Shown here in pieces: positions 12,391-24,500 of a stretch of DNA of 60,000 nucleotides. This DNA comes from Nymphaea colorata (taxonomy: Eukaryota > Streptophyta > Magnoliopsida > Nymphaeales > Nymphaeaceae). Each line of letters begins with the position of its first letter. Within the stretch, counting starts at the first letter, position 1. The stretch spans positions 3,598,001 through 3,658,000 of the forward strand of contig NC_045148.1 of the NCBI RefSeq assembly GCF_008831285.2, written 5' to 3'. A program made the position numbers and the translations under genes. Below the pieces are notes generated by a model. That model was given only the letters and a program-made list of their open reading frames with translations. It ran no database searches and was not told where the DNA came from.

Positions 12391-14414
12391 GTATGTATAA
12401 TTGGTGAATTGTATTTGGTACTTTTCCTTGTTATCATCTATGTGAATTCTTTGTTGGTTGTAGCGGTTTTAAGTAATCTCTTGAAAAGTTTCCTCATCTA
12501 TAGAATTAGGAACGATCTTGGTTCTTTTGAATTTTCTCTTTAATTCTACTTTCTTACTGGTTCCTATGTTTGATCTGCGTTCGCGAAGGATATTGGATAC
12601 ATCTGTTTCTTTTCAAATTCTCTGCGTGAAACGATTGATGCTAGTTGGATGTATCCTTCTTTCTCTGCCTCTACATCTTTTTCCCACTGTTGGAACTATC
12701 AGTTGGAGTGACTCTGGGAACCCGTGGAACCGGGAATTTTAAGTGGCCGATCTGAATCTCAAATTAGGGTAACGGATATGTTGCCTGGGTTATGAGATCT
12801 GGATAGTTATGTTTTATTCATCTCATTGTAGGTTGGTTTATTTTGATTGTATTGTTTCGTATAGTTCCTAGTTTTTCTTGTTCAATTGACATACCTTGTC
12901 AAAATGGGTTCGGTTATTAGCCCGTGATGCTTCATATATGCCTAGTTGAATCTTACTTTCTAGGTTTATTGGCATATGTTAAGAAGCTAAGGTAATTTTA
13001 AATATATCGCGTTGTTGCTTCGCAAAATGTTGTTTAACTTCCTTTTTTTCTTTCTTTTCCGTTTTTTTGGGCAGAACCTGCCAATTTCATTTATATGTGT
13101 TAAATCCACCATTCTTTTCCTATATTGTGCAGCTGCTAATTCTGCCATGGCTTGCTAAATTTTTTTACTTTCATAACGTCCTCACTAAGAACTGATGGAG
13201 TAAGAGCCACTGCAAGGGGATTCCTAGATTGATGTTCAGACATTGCATTTTCTCAGTTGAATTCTAGTCTTTCTACACTGGTTCTGCTTTCACTGTCAGA
13301 ACTGTTGTCACATCCGAAGCATCTAGGAAATTTGTGTATTTAGTGTCTTAGACCAGTATACATGGTAGCGTCAGCCAATCTCATGTAGGTCATACACTTA
13401 GTCTTATGAATTTATGAAAGATTCTGGTTTTAGTCAACCCATGTTCTTTCTTCCAACAGTGAGCACATTAAGAACGCTTTGTCACCAAACTTTCCAATCG
13501 CTTTCTTTGAAAGATACAAATGGTTCAAAAAGAGGATCTAGTTGCTCTACTTTCAACAGGATAATGGTTAAAGTTAAACTGGCAACATCAAAGAAGCCTT
13601 TTAGAGAGACTTGCAAAATTTCTTTTGTAATACTGGCAGGATGAGGCAACACAATGAAGAAAATATTCCAAAGGAACAATAGCAATAGGATCAGACAATG
13701 GATGCATTCTTCCATCATTCCATGACATTTCCGAAGTCATGATAATAACAAATCTATCGCATGACAAGTCATGTGTTTATGACAGTTAATATATGCAGTG
13801 TAGTGCTTCCAATCATCGTCATAAATATCGCCTTCTGTCAAAAGAATACAAAAATATTGAAAAACAAAACAAGAGAAAAAGTCGTGATCTTTTCAAAAGA
13901 AGATTGCCATAAATCAACACATGATGTTTTTGTCGGTTTTGATCCTGTTTGACATTTTAATAGCTATTTTTAGTTTTTTACTCAATGACTTTGTAGGAAA
14001 AGTAGTAAAAAAGCTCAAATCTTCACAAACTATCTATTATTTCTTAAGTGACTTTTATTTATGAATTCTCAATTTTTTTAAGAAAAATGATTAATACCTG
14101 AGAAAAACATTGCCAATAAAACCCGAAAATGCGACAACTTTTACAATTAAGCAAGGGGACAATGAGCTTCTTGAAATCTGAGTTGATCCGTATCTACCTC
14201 GAATGACATTTTTTTTTATTTTTTTACAAATAAAAAAGTAAATATTGGAACTATTAAGTGTAAGGAGATCCGATCTTCCATAAATATTCTGCAGTCCATT
14301 TGCTTTTTTTTTTCATTTTTCTGTTTCATTTCATTTCCAGTCTCTTTGTTCTTCTCCTTGTTTATTTAGTTAAACATGGTGTTCTCATTCTGTATTTCTT
14401 TGTGTTTTCGTCAG
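12391..14414 (+). other. Leader intron of gene 1 (inferred)
   Basis: About 2.0 kb between the gtatgt donor and the tcag acceptor. It is T-rich, as plant introns usually are. ORFs within it (12328-12742, 13414-13952) show no domain and are interrupted in all frames. No transposon was recognised. Confidence 0.45.
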
Positions 14415-14417
14415 GAG

Positions 14418-17400
14418 ATGCTGGAGAAACAAAATTCTGGGCCATTAGCAGTTGGATCAGGTTTTGAAAAGAATGTCGACAATATGGGAGAATTGGATTC
14501 TATATGCAATTCAAAGAGTATTTTTTCTTTCTCATTCCCCTGGGTTTCTCTTTTTTATCTTTCTCAATATGGTGTCTGTGATCTTTTGTTTTTTCTTTAA
14601 AAAAGATGATTATTGTAAAGCTGGTGCATGTATCAAGTTATCAACTCATTGTAAATGACACCAGTCTGCATTAAAATGCTGAATTGTGCCTAAGTGTTAC
14701 CTTTTTTTACATCAACTTTCTGATTTTTGAATTAGAAAAATTGGATGAACTGAAGGAACTTGTTTTTGATATGGCACTGCAGCAATCACACAAGACGATC
14801 CTGATTCCTTAAAAAATGAAGAAAAAGCTTCTGGCTGTTTCTCCATCAAGGAAGGCAATGAAACAAATATTTCACCAATGGTTATACAGAATAGTGGCAG
14901 CCATCATAAAGGAAACTGTATTCAGCCTGATTCTCAAGATTCCACTGTGGATGTCTCTGTTAGAGAAGAGATAAAACTGCAAGAAGTAGAACATGGGGAA
15001 AATGCTCTTTCGCTTTTGGGAGTTGCATCTTGCCCAAGTCCATATCATGTTAAGAAACCTAAGGTTGATGAAAACAAAGACTATGCGGGTTCTCTTTCTG
15101 CAGAATCAGAACTTGAAAGGCTCAAGAGTGAAGCATGCTCGAGAGGAGAATCAGTGGAAAGTACAGAAAAACACTTCAAATCTTTGAATGCAGTCAACGT
15201 TGATCTGACTCTGGGGCTGCCCGTCACTTTTCAGGATCATATGGCTGGCAAGGTTTTCACGGTCAATGGGAGTTTACAGGAAGAGATCGGTTCCATGAGA
15301 AAGCAAAATCATTTAGAGTGTGGCAAAAGTTCATACAGTGTTAGAAGGAAGAAGGTCTTAGATACAGATAGCAGAGATTCTGAATGCGGAAGCTGTACAG
15401 GCCCATCAGATGACACTGATTCCTGGAGAGTGTGGAAAGCTATGAAACAGAATGGATTTCTTTCGTCTCAACTTCATGCACCGTTACGTAAAAGAGTACT
15501 TGTATCAAATTTGATGCCATCTAAGAGGCTAAAAAATGACCTGTTAAAGAAAAATATTGAACTTGCAAAAAAAGAACAGGTTGATAAATTTAAAAGGATG
15601 GCAGCACCAAGTGGCTTACTGACAGGACTAAATCCTGGAATCATTAATCATGTGAGAAACAGCAAACAGGTCCAGTCCATTATTGAGGCTCTGGTCAAAT
15701 CTGAGAAGCTTGATAGTTCAAATTCTCAAAAGACAGTGTCAAATGAAGTGGCGGAAGGAAATAAAAAAATTAATGGAAGCAAAAGGGACTCTGAAGGAAC
15801 TGTTGGTCCAAATGCTAATTGTCTGTGTTTAAATGGAAATTCAGCTGCTTTGGTTGGTTCTGATGATCATATACCTGTAGACTTCCTCAAACAGGTACGG
15901 TCAAAGTATATTGTAGCCATTTCTACATGCTCAGGGTCAGAGCATGAAAGATCCACTGAGCAAGAAGAATTAAATAAGACACCTGGAACTGAAGCCTTTG
16001 TTGGTTCACAGTTCAACTTTCAACTTGAGAGCATGCTCTCATCTATGCTCAGAAAGGGGCAAACGACTCTTGAGAGGACAAGTTACCTACCAAATGAGGA
16101 GCTCTCGACAAATCATGGGAGAATAACCGATCTTTCTGTAAAAGGTTATGCATTTTTTTTAATCTTCTGTTGCATAAGTAAACATTTCATGATCACTGGT
16201 GCAACTCTACTGGTTATAACTTAAATTACGGCAGTCTCTGTTGGGAGCAAACTTTTGAGATTCCTACATATTCATTCTTGAACTAGGTGCCTTATATTTC
16301 CCAATTTAATACTGAGTCAACTTTTGTTACTTTTTATTTCCGTACAACTGCCAAAAGGCCCAATGCTTTTGATGTCTTATGCTTAGATGCTTTAGCAAAT
16401 TGCCAGCAGAAAAAATTGGAAGCATCGGCATTAACTATATGGCTTTGCAACATATTTGCTTGACTTCTCAAGATTCTCCTTAATATTGTTAATGTTGAAA
16501 TCTAACTAATGTTTATTGGTTCTAACAGCTGCTTTTGTAGCTCATGAATGGCTGGAACTACTTAGACAGGACATCAATGGTCGACTTTCAGGTAATTTTT
16601 ACATTTTGTGGGATGATTTGATTCTAAAGTTCCTCTTTGCAAGTGGACTTCAGGTCCTACCAAGGACCTAAGAGGTGGAACTGCTGCTACCTGATCCAAG
16701 CTGGGCAAACCAGCAAACCTGTCTATGCTTGGCATATTTGGGGCACGTTCAGCTCAACTGCTTGATGCTTTCAAAATCTTTTTTGTGGCTTAGCACCAGT
16801 TGTTCATATAACTAATCTATTCTTTCAATGGCTTTAGCATTGCGGCGTAGTAAGAAACGTATCCAAACCATGATGCAAAATGAGCTGCCTTCTATTATGT
16901 CAGAAGATTTCTTGTCAAGCCAAGAGAATGATTCACATGGTGAACGAAACTCCAGCACTAGAAATGAAAACAACTGGTTGCCACAAAATCATCTTGTGAA
17001 ATGGCGATCTCTTTTTGTTCAGATGGAGAATGCACTACAACAAGAGGGAAAGTACCTTGTGAGTTAGAGATGAAGTAGTTCTGGTTAAATTTTGACATCT
17101 TTTCTTAGAACTATCTATGTGTATGTATTTAATTTGGTTGTTAGAATACAAAAAAAGTCCGACAGCTTCTCTTTTCCTTCCCATCTAAAGCAAATTGTTC
17201 ATCATCTGTATTCGTTGGAAACATGGAAGCTAGTACTTATGAATTACTTAAACATAAGTCTTACTTTTGATCAGGAGAACTGGCTGAGACAAGTCAAACA
17301 GATGCAAGCACATTGTGAACGTGGCTTGCATGGAATTAACATGGAAAGGACAGAGTTACCAGGAAATAGCTCCAGGTGAGCTTCTAAATTTAAATTCATA

Positions 17401-17718
17401 TGTGCTATTTGTGATGGTTATGCCATTTTTTTAATTAAAATGACTTTGTCAAATGCATACACAGAAGAGCACAAAATCGAAGTTTCCAGTGACATTTTGT
17501 CATTGTTTTTGTTCAGTTTCTCATAAACCATATTTTACTTTGTTGAAAATTTTAATTAATTGGCATCTTCGTGTTTTGTGGCTAACCAACTCCTTTTTCT
17601 CTATAGATCCAAGAAAGATGAAACAGTAGAAGGGGAATTTGCTGTTAGAGCTGCAGCAGCTTCAATATACTCAACTTGCAATTTTGCAATGTCATCTGAG
17701 AATATTCCATGCTTCTAA
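14418..17718 (+). CDS. Gene 1: conserved plant protein of unknown function, 652 residues, six coding exons
   Basis: Exons: 14418-14517, 14783-16144, 16529-16591, 16838-17058, 17275-17375, 17607-17718 (TAA). All introns are GT-AG and every phase matches, giving 653 codons. The ATG at 14418 lies three bases after an acceptor, so it is the first ATG of the exon. No catalytic domain is recognised. Residues 175-179 (LTLGL) form an EAR-type LxLxL motif. Residues 247-262 are a short W-containing block (SWRVWKAMKQ). Residues 286-343 are a lysine-rich helix, then AAPSGLLTGLNPGI and a hydrophobic helix; I recall this block being conserved in uncharacterised plant homologues. Residues 488-518 hold an amphipathic helix and a basic LRRSKKR patch, and 559-596 a likely helical W-rich segment. 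The basic patches suggest a nuclear location (inference). Reading into intron 2 would truncate the protein after residue 513. Confidence 0.88.
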
Positions 17719-17887
17719 CTTAATCTCCATGTTTCTTGTGTGTATTTGATATTGTCAATTGCTTATTTAACTCGATCTCTAATTATTTGATGGTTTGGGC
17801 TGTAATGATGGTGGGTTTTCTTCTGTTTTCTCATGAGTTATGGAAAGTTACGTCATGGGATATATTGTATTGAGACGGCAAATCATC

Positions 17888-17893
17888 AATAAA
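17888..17893 (+). terminator. Likely polyadenylation signal of gene 1
   Basis: AATAAA lies 170 bp past the TAA stop, after a T/G-rich 3' UTR (17719-17887). A T-rich stretch follows at 17906-17918. This fits the usual plant near-upstream element, although plants tolerate many variants, so cleavage near 17905-17930 is an inference. Confidence 0.5.
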
Positions 17894-18049
17894 CCGACTG
17901 ATGTCTGTATTTCTTTTTGCTAAAGAGTAATCATATCCTTCACTTGAGTGCTTCGCAGGCTGGTATGAACCATAAAAATGATGGGTCGTGCATAAATGCA
18001 CAAGCATTGTACATCAGGGGACAACTTACCAGGATAGATTACTTAACTG

Positions 18050-18210
18050 TAGGCTTGGGCACCGAGCCAGGGCCGGCCTGGCCAGTAAATTCCTGTTGTT
18101 AAATACCTGGGTCAATATTGCACTGGCCCGTTACCTGGCCCACCTACAAGCGGTCCGGGCCTGGCTAGGGTCATGTTGTCCGAAGCCCAAACTGGCCTGT
18201 TTGTAAACAA
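18050..18210. repeat. GGCC-rich repeat related to the 10.1-kb element (tentative)
   Basis: The segment opens with cttgggcaccgagccagg and contains several gccggcc/ggcctgg words, then closes with cgaagcccaa. The style (tgggca end and GGCC-rich arms) is like the element at 10131-10361 and the patch at 34100-34230, but clear terminal inverted repeats were not resolved. Confidence 0.35.
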
Positions 18211-18379
18211 GCCGGTTGGTTTGATTTTTGAGATTCGGTTACACTGTGAGTGTGTGATGTGCACATTGAGGTTGCTGACACACTAAACTGGGCCAGCGCA
18301 GGGAAGGGTTTGTACTGCGGTGGCAATGACTCAAGTGTTTGGGGACTTGATGCAGAGGATTCAGCAGGTTACAACTATA

Positions 18380-19800
18380 GGTTACAACTATTGATTCATC
18401 AGTGACTCACCTCCTTGACTTGGTAAAGGATGGCACATGTCGACGGTTTTGGCTGCAAGATCGGACCTTGTTTGCTAAGGGAAATTAGATATATGTTCCT
18501 TTATCAGGTGGAATTTAGAAGGATCTCTTGAGGGAAATGCATGATAGCTTGTAGGCTGGCCATTCCGACCAAGACCGCACGCTAGCTTTGATTGCTCGGC
18601 GTTTCTGTTGGCCGAAGATGGAAGCGGACGTTGAACAGTATGTTCAGAGTTGTCTTGTTTGCTAACAGGATAAGGCAGATAGGCAACTGCCTAGAGGACT
18701 ATTGCAGCCACTTCCTCTTTTTGACCGACCATAGCAAAGTGTTTGCTTGGATTTTATCACGGATTTGTCGGCACTAGATGGAATGACATCGATCTTGGTG
18801 ATTGTTGACCGATTCTCGAAGTATGCAACCTTCGTCCTTGTTCCAAAAGTTTGCTCAGCCAACCAAGCGGCCAAGCTTTTCTTCATCAATGTGGTGAAGT
18901 ATTGGGGAGCCCGGGTCACTGACCGATTCTGGACAACGAAATGAAACTTTTCGACTAGCAATCATCCGCAAAACGATGGCCAAATTGAATAGATTAATTG
19001 TATTCTAAAAGAGTATTTGTAGCACTATGTGACTGCAAATCAGAAGAACTGAACAAACTTGTTCGACTTGGCACAATTATGCTACAATTTGCAAAAGACA
19101 AGTACCACCGAGAAGAGTCCCTTTGAAATTTTTTTGGGCCAACAACCCATCACTCCAACCGACTTAAGAGTTTTAAGTTTGGGAAACTGTCATGCAATAG
19201 TGAACAATAGTGAAGATGCTTCAAGACAGGGAGAGGCTATGGCCGAAGCAAGGGATTCCTTAACTAAGGCCATAAAGAGAATGAAGAAGGCAGTCGATAG
19301 GAAGAGGCGGCCCTTAGAGTTTAAGGAGACTTATTCTTGTTGAAGCTAACTCTTCAGATTTGAAAAAAAGTGAGCAGCAAGGTGGTCCATCGTGGCATAG
19401 TTTCAAGGTATGATAGCCCTCCTTAAAGTGCTAAGAAAAGTAGAACTTAGCCTACCGGTTAGAGCTGCCTACAAGAATCAAGTTCTACCCCATGTTCCTT
19501 TTGAGTTTTCTAAAGTCTTTCCATAGAGATGGTGAGGACCCAACTATGTCAATTTTCACTTGAGCACCGCTAAGTGTGAGTGTGCAGTTTGAGAAGGAAG
19601 TTGCATAATTTTTAGACCACTGGCTTAAGGGGCACAACAAGGTCAACTATTACCATGAGTTTTTGGTAAAGTAGAAGGGTTGGCCAGAGAGTGAAGACAA
19701 TTGGGAAAAGGATGCCAACTTATGGCAATTCAAAGACAAGGTGCAGGAATACTTAGCTTCGATGGGGATGTTGAGCACAGTTGGTAGGGGAGGCTCCCAT
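18380..19800 (+). mobile_element. Ty3/gypsy chromovirus remnant: integrase to chromodomain (dead)
   Basis: Broken frames give, in order, the integrase zinc-binding region (HH-CC; C-x2-C seen as QSCLVC), a core start (LDFITDLSALDG, then IVDRFSKYATF), part of the core near NHPQNDGQIE, the C-terminal integrase region (KSPFEIFLGQQP at about 19120), and finally a chromodomain-like tail (HEFLVK, stop, KGWPESEDNWE at 19655-19710). The chromodomain after integrase marks chromoviruses. At least ten stops and several frameshifts interrupt the sequence, and part of the catalytic core is missing, so it cannot be active. No gag, protease or RT part of this copy is next to it. Confidence 0.8.
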
Positions 19801-20045
19801 GGCTAGGGATGACATGGCTTGGAACGGTTTGGTCTGGCCTGACCAAAGATGGCATGGCTCGATTAGGGATGGCTTGACATCAGTAGGCCATGGAAGAGAC
19901 ACTTATCTAGTCCCAAAGAAGCAAATAGCAAGCAACAAGTCAGGCAGTAGGTCATAGGTTGGCAACAACAGACAGTCTGAAATTTATGGTAGACTAGAGG
20001 TCGTTCGTGTTTCCCCCTGCTCGCGCAGAGCGATCACCTACAACA
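19795..20045. repeat. 250-bp segment repeated in inverted orientation at 33405-33645
   Basis: The reverse complement of 33405-33645 follows this segment almost word by word. Shared blocks include gatggcatggc-type words, ggccatggaagag, tctgaaatttatggtaga and gatcacctaca. It directly follows the chromodomain remnant, so it is probably the 3' non-coding or LTR-proximal part of that chromovirus family. The distant inverted copy then marks a second element of the same family. Confidence 0.75.
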
Positions 20046-23000
20046 CTTATATAGGGAACCCTATTGGCAAAAGGGGCGCTGACACCTCAACACATGGCTT
20101 GTTAGGGCGGCACCTTGTAGCTGCCAAAGATGATGCCGAAGGTGCAATCTCTGCCCAAGATCTCTTGGAGTGGGATGCTAGGTCAGCAATAAAATCAAGT
20201 AATACAATTTCTGTACTCGGCTAGACAACAACCCCAGCCAAATGGAACCCATAGGTGAGATATACAAGGAGGGTTTTCCCAAATCTGGGTCTCAACCTAC
20301 TACAAGCTAGTATTAATATCACTCAGCTCGCTCACAAACCATCACATCCACAACAAGCACCGTATCATACACTCCCTAGGGCGTGCAAACCATCACCAAG
20401 TACCCTAGGAAGGTCAAGTAACTCGGGTTCGTGTCCTCAGCTGACTAGCTTTAAAGAGAACCCAGCCAGCTACGTTCCAAGAAGGCAAGGCTGTAAGCAA
20501 ATTATGCCCACCCGCGTATCTATTGGGTGTCTTGGGGCCCACCTGCTGGAGCTAGTCTGGCGTCACGACCAAGGGAGAAATCCAGCAAGAGCTAACCCTT
20601 GGTAAATAACAAATCCTCCTCCCGGTGGTGATGATACTCAGATATAATCGAGGTGATTTTGACGGTTCCTTGCTCAACAAAAGAGGAACAAAGTTACTGT
20701 TTGACAGTTACAAAGCAACAATGTAAGAGGGAAGGGTATGCAGTCACTGAGGTCCAGTTTGCCCTAAGTTAAATGATGTTCTGTGGGGAGCTATCGCCGG
20801 ATTGGTGTCGATGAACACCCTTCCTTCCCTCTATTGCAATCTGGTTCACGGCCACCGCCTACAGCTGTCCTTGCTTGCTGTAATCGCAACCGCCTGAAGA
20901 ACACAATAAGTTACTGCCCAATAGAGGAAACAACAAGTAACCTCAGTGGTGGAGATCATCACCATGCGACTGTATAAACCCCAGTCGTATTGTGATCCAG
21001 GGGAGGCAATCGCCGGAAGCACTGGCAAACGTTGCATTCTCCACGCAAACTCAAACGCAATCCAGCAATGTAGTTAGTCCCTTGCTCCTCTATCGCAGCA
21101 GTCTCCTCCAATAGAAAACAGAGTAGTCATTGTAAATTCAAGGGAATTAAGGCATGGAAATCCTCAGTAGAGAAGTGTCACCAAATCAAATATGAAACCC
21201 AAGAGCTAAGAAATTGGGATGAAGCAAGCACCGTTGAATGATGGCGTACACACGCTGTTCGAGATAGCTCCCACTCCTCGCTTTTCCTTCGTCAGCAGCT
21301 CTCTCAGTCCAACGATTCACAAGGGAAAACAGTATCAAATAGAGGCAGATTAATTCGAACTGAAAGCGCTGGGCTAGGATTGTCACGAGATTGAAAGATT
21401 TACCCAAGCTGATTTACACACTCTGCCATGACTGCGGCCCAACACTTTGCAGTGCTCTTGGCCTCGTCTGCACATTGCCCTCCTCTTGCCCTTGACATTC
21501 GTTGGCATCACTAGCATTCGCAGCCGGGTGTTGTCGACCACTCTCGGTTATGCACTCTTCCTCGACAGCGCTGTCGGCTATGACCTTCGTTTGCTTCAGC
21601 AGTTGGTTGGCAGTCCCCTTAGCCTCCCTAGAAGTTTGATTGCATTCTGCGACACTCCCATTCGGCTGCACACTATGACCTGGCAACGCTGTAACCTCAC
21701 AATGCATTAGACCCTACATCTCGGCTGTATCAATGAACATCACTCCAGCTTGCCGCCTCGCACTAGCGACCTCCATAGTTCTCTCGGTGCCCTCGACAGC
21801 GTCCTCCGCATCTCTTAGCAATAGGCCTAGGCAGACCTGTAACATTGCTCTTGTAGAGTGACGGATGGGGCACTTGGTAGCATCAGATGGAAGGAATTTG
21901 AATGTGGTGCCTTGGAGGGAACGTATATTGCTAAATGGCAGCCTAGTGGTTACTGGCCGAGGGAACGTGATACGACCCACCCTAGGGCAGCCGTATCTAT
22001 TGGAAGTTGTACACCGAAGGGAGTAAACAAGCAATTGCACGCTGGAGATGTTCAATACATACGAATGAGTACGGTGTGCAAAGGCAGGAGGCATCCCTCA
22101 ATGCCAAAGCACTATCAGTGAGTGTCATGCCGAGCAAAGACGGAGACATGCAAAGGCCTAGGCCAGCCGTAGACGTTGCCTAGTATCTGCACCCGAGAGT
22201 TGTTGCACTTCATCGAGAGCATCTGTTGCTGCGCGAGGGTCAGGCCCATCTCAAACGAGGAATGTTGAAGGACTGTGACCCTACATGGGGGAGAGTAACA
22301 GCCCAGTGACGATAGAGGTCAACCAAAATGGCCTGCAGCCTCAGTCGGGGACTGGCCGAGCGGCCTAGCACATAAGGGCCACAAGGGCCGACACCCCCTG
22401 GATGATACGCGTGGGCGCGACCAGTCGTAGTTGAAGAAAACTCAACTGCCATTTTGGTGATGGGACATGCTTCCTATGGAGCGGGACATGCTGGCACTCG
22501 GGCGACACAGAGGACAGACACACCTTTATCATGCGCACGACATGAGGATCCTGGACACAGGTCCAGTTTTGTTAATGGGGGTCGGACTCGCGGGTTTTGT
22601 CTAGCCTGACCCACAGCAGGATGATGCTTGGATCAGGTAGAGGGGAATTTTGGGGATCCGGGATGGGGCCGAGATTCACTTTTATATGAATCAGCCAATA
22701 ACCCAGGTCCACTTTTAGACATAGGGTGAGATTATGTGATCGACCCAGCTCGACAAGCGAAGACTCGACTGTCAAACCGAGTCTTCGGCAGGTAGCTTGT
22801 GTGCGAACACATGCGAGCCCTAACTGTTCGAGCCGACGCCTTCTCCCTCTTTCGATAAAAGCCAGCGACGCGACTGCGAAAGTGTTTTTTCTCTATCAAG
22901 TTGAAATCACTGTCTCTAAAATGCAATCCTGGAGGTTTTTCCTGGGACCATTCACCGGCGACTTGTTCAACATTAGCCATTGTGTGTGGTTTCGATCTCC

Positions 23001-23690
23001 TTCCTCGAAAAGTCCAAAATGTCCGCTGAAAGGCTCATGTTATGCCCAGACTAGTAGAGCTGAATATGACGCCTGATTGTCTAGACGTTACCCGAGACCT
23101 AATGGAGGTGGTGCAACGTGGCTGATAGAATATAAGGGATTACAAAGGTTCTTCCTGGCCGGACAGCAATGCCGGTGCAATCCAATCCCTAGGACAAGGT
23201 TACAAGAGCATTTTTCCAAGTGAAACCATCCTGTCATTCAATTCCTACTCCAAACAAGCCATGCCCCAATTTCCCTAAGTTGGTCGATGCAATTCGGAAC
23301 TCGGAACTGTGTCCTTAGCAAGAGTGCATTGTAGCAGCCCACTGTCAATTGCGAGACAATGGCCGGCTGAAAAGCAACAACACCCTCCGCGATTCTATAG
23401 GGGGTTGGAGGTCTCACCTATCGGGGCCTCGCTCGGCGTCTCCATGGGCAAGTTCACCAAGGTCAAAAGCATGCAGCTGATGCTGCACCTTGGTATTTAG
23501 CTACCTCCAGCATTCGGCAGCTACTGCAGCCAGCTATGTCCTCCAGTTTTTCCTTGCTTGATGCACGCAGATGATCTAACACGATACTGTAATCCGTTTC
23601 CTATGAAGGATTGATATTGCTTAGAAGCCATATTCCATCTATAATAAATAATAAATACCGGACACAATGCGCTCTATTCTTTCTCTTTGT
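20046..23690. other. Degenerate repeat DNA in the gypsy nest; no gene recognised
   Basis: GC content is higher than in the flanks and many medium ORFs occur on both strands, none with a recognisable domain. Part of it (21410-22090, minus) resembles the alanine/glutamine-rich non-coding segments at 24090-24500 (minus) and 30300-30830 (plus). The likely content is LTR and spacer sequence of old gypsy elements. Confidence 0.45.
21410..22095 (-). repeat. Gypsy-associated Ala/Gln/Cys-rich degenerate segment (copy 1)
   Basis: Read on the minus strand it encodes low-complexity text rich in A, Q, C, E and N with recurring words of the form gaggctaa and gccaa. The same style is found on the minus strand at 24090-24500 and on the plus strand at 30300-30830, where it follows a gypsy integrase. 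This suggests a variable 3' region of one element family. Similarity was judged by eye and is loose. Confidence 0.35.
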
Positions 23691-23701
23691 GATGATAAAT
23701 G

Positions 23702-23774
23702 ACCTACTCAACCCAGTGGTTAAAATATTACTTTCATGCGGTGGGAGTCATTGGTTCAAATCCAATAGTAGGTA
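23702..23774 (+). pseudogene. trnM-CAU: Plastid-type tRNA-Met (CAU, elongator) full-length copy in nuclear DNA
   Basis: The 73 bases fold as a tRNA: acceptor halves acctact and agtaggt pair perfectly over 7 bp, the anticodon loop ttcatgc carries CAT, and the T arm attggttcaaatccaat is intact. It corresponds to plastid trnM-CAU as I remember it, with about seven changes, all transitions. The D stem is broken (accc against aaat), while the anticodon stem keeps pairing because two changes compensate (A opposite T). The neighbouring bases (gataaatg before, gaacttatta after) may also be organellar. The source could be plastid DNA or a plastid-derived mitochondrial copy. Probably not functional, because of the D arm. 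Confidence 0.82.
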
Positions 23775-24089
23775 GAACTTATTAGGTACCGAAATCAATG
23801 AACGGTAGACGTGCTGGTGCTTGGCTCTTCTCCAACATTGGACCTATCTCTTTGGCCAACAGGGTGCTGGTTGCCATGTCCTACTACTGATCTACCACCT
23901 GTCACACACTGGGTCCGGTCTCACCCTCTGATTGTGTCATGTGCATAGCCTTACTTAAGAGTGGGTTAGCTAGCTTGGACACCCTCTTGTTTGGGCTGCT
24001 AGAGTGATTTGGCTTAAGTGCATCAACCTTCTCTTCTCATATGTTAGCCTCCCTAGCGACTGGGCCATCCATCTCGACCTTAGTCGCAG
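23775..24089. other. Intergenic within the repeat nest, nothing recognised
   Basis: No gene or clear repeat seen. The first 35 bases may still belong to the organellar insertion that carries trnM. Confidence 0.4.
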
Positions 24090-24500
24090 CTCATCGCGTG
24101 CAGCCTATATGGCCATGGAGATTAACCTCACAATAATTTCCAGTTGACGCGTTCTTTGGCCCTATCTCGGCCTTAGCCTCACTACAATTTTGGCCTGCTG
24201 CATCAATCTCCGCCATGGCCCAACATGCCACGGCAGCATGCTCAGCCCTTTGCACATGATGTGCTTTGCCCAATCCCTCGACCAAGTGCTCGTCTACGTC
24301 GTCGCCTCTTTGCTTGATCGTGTATTCGGTAGTGTTGACTGCCCTTGGCAATGTTGTCGTCTATCTTCTGTTGTGCTCGGCAGCATTAGCGGCATTCATC
24401 TGTAGCTCTCGGTGCTTTGTAGACAAGTTAGCCTCCCTAAGCGCTAGACTGCGCCCATCATCAAACTAGGCTTGCTGCACACTGTGCCCCTCATCTTTGC
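24090..24500 (-). repeat. Gypsy-associated Ala/Gln-rich degenerate segment (copy 2)
   Basis: The minus strand gives low-complexity peptides rich in A, E, H, Q and K, with gaggctaa-type words and a kgkdeg-like patch, comparable to 21410-22095 and to the post-integrase region at 30300-30830. No domain is present. It is interpreted as part of a second minus-oriented copy of the same gypsy family. Confidence 0.35.
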
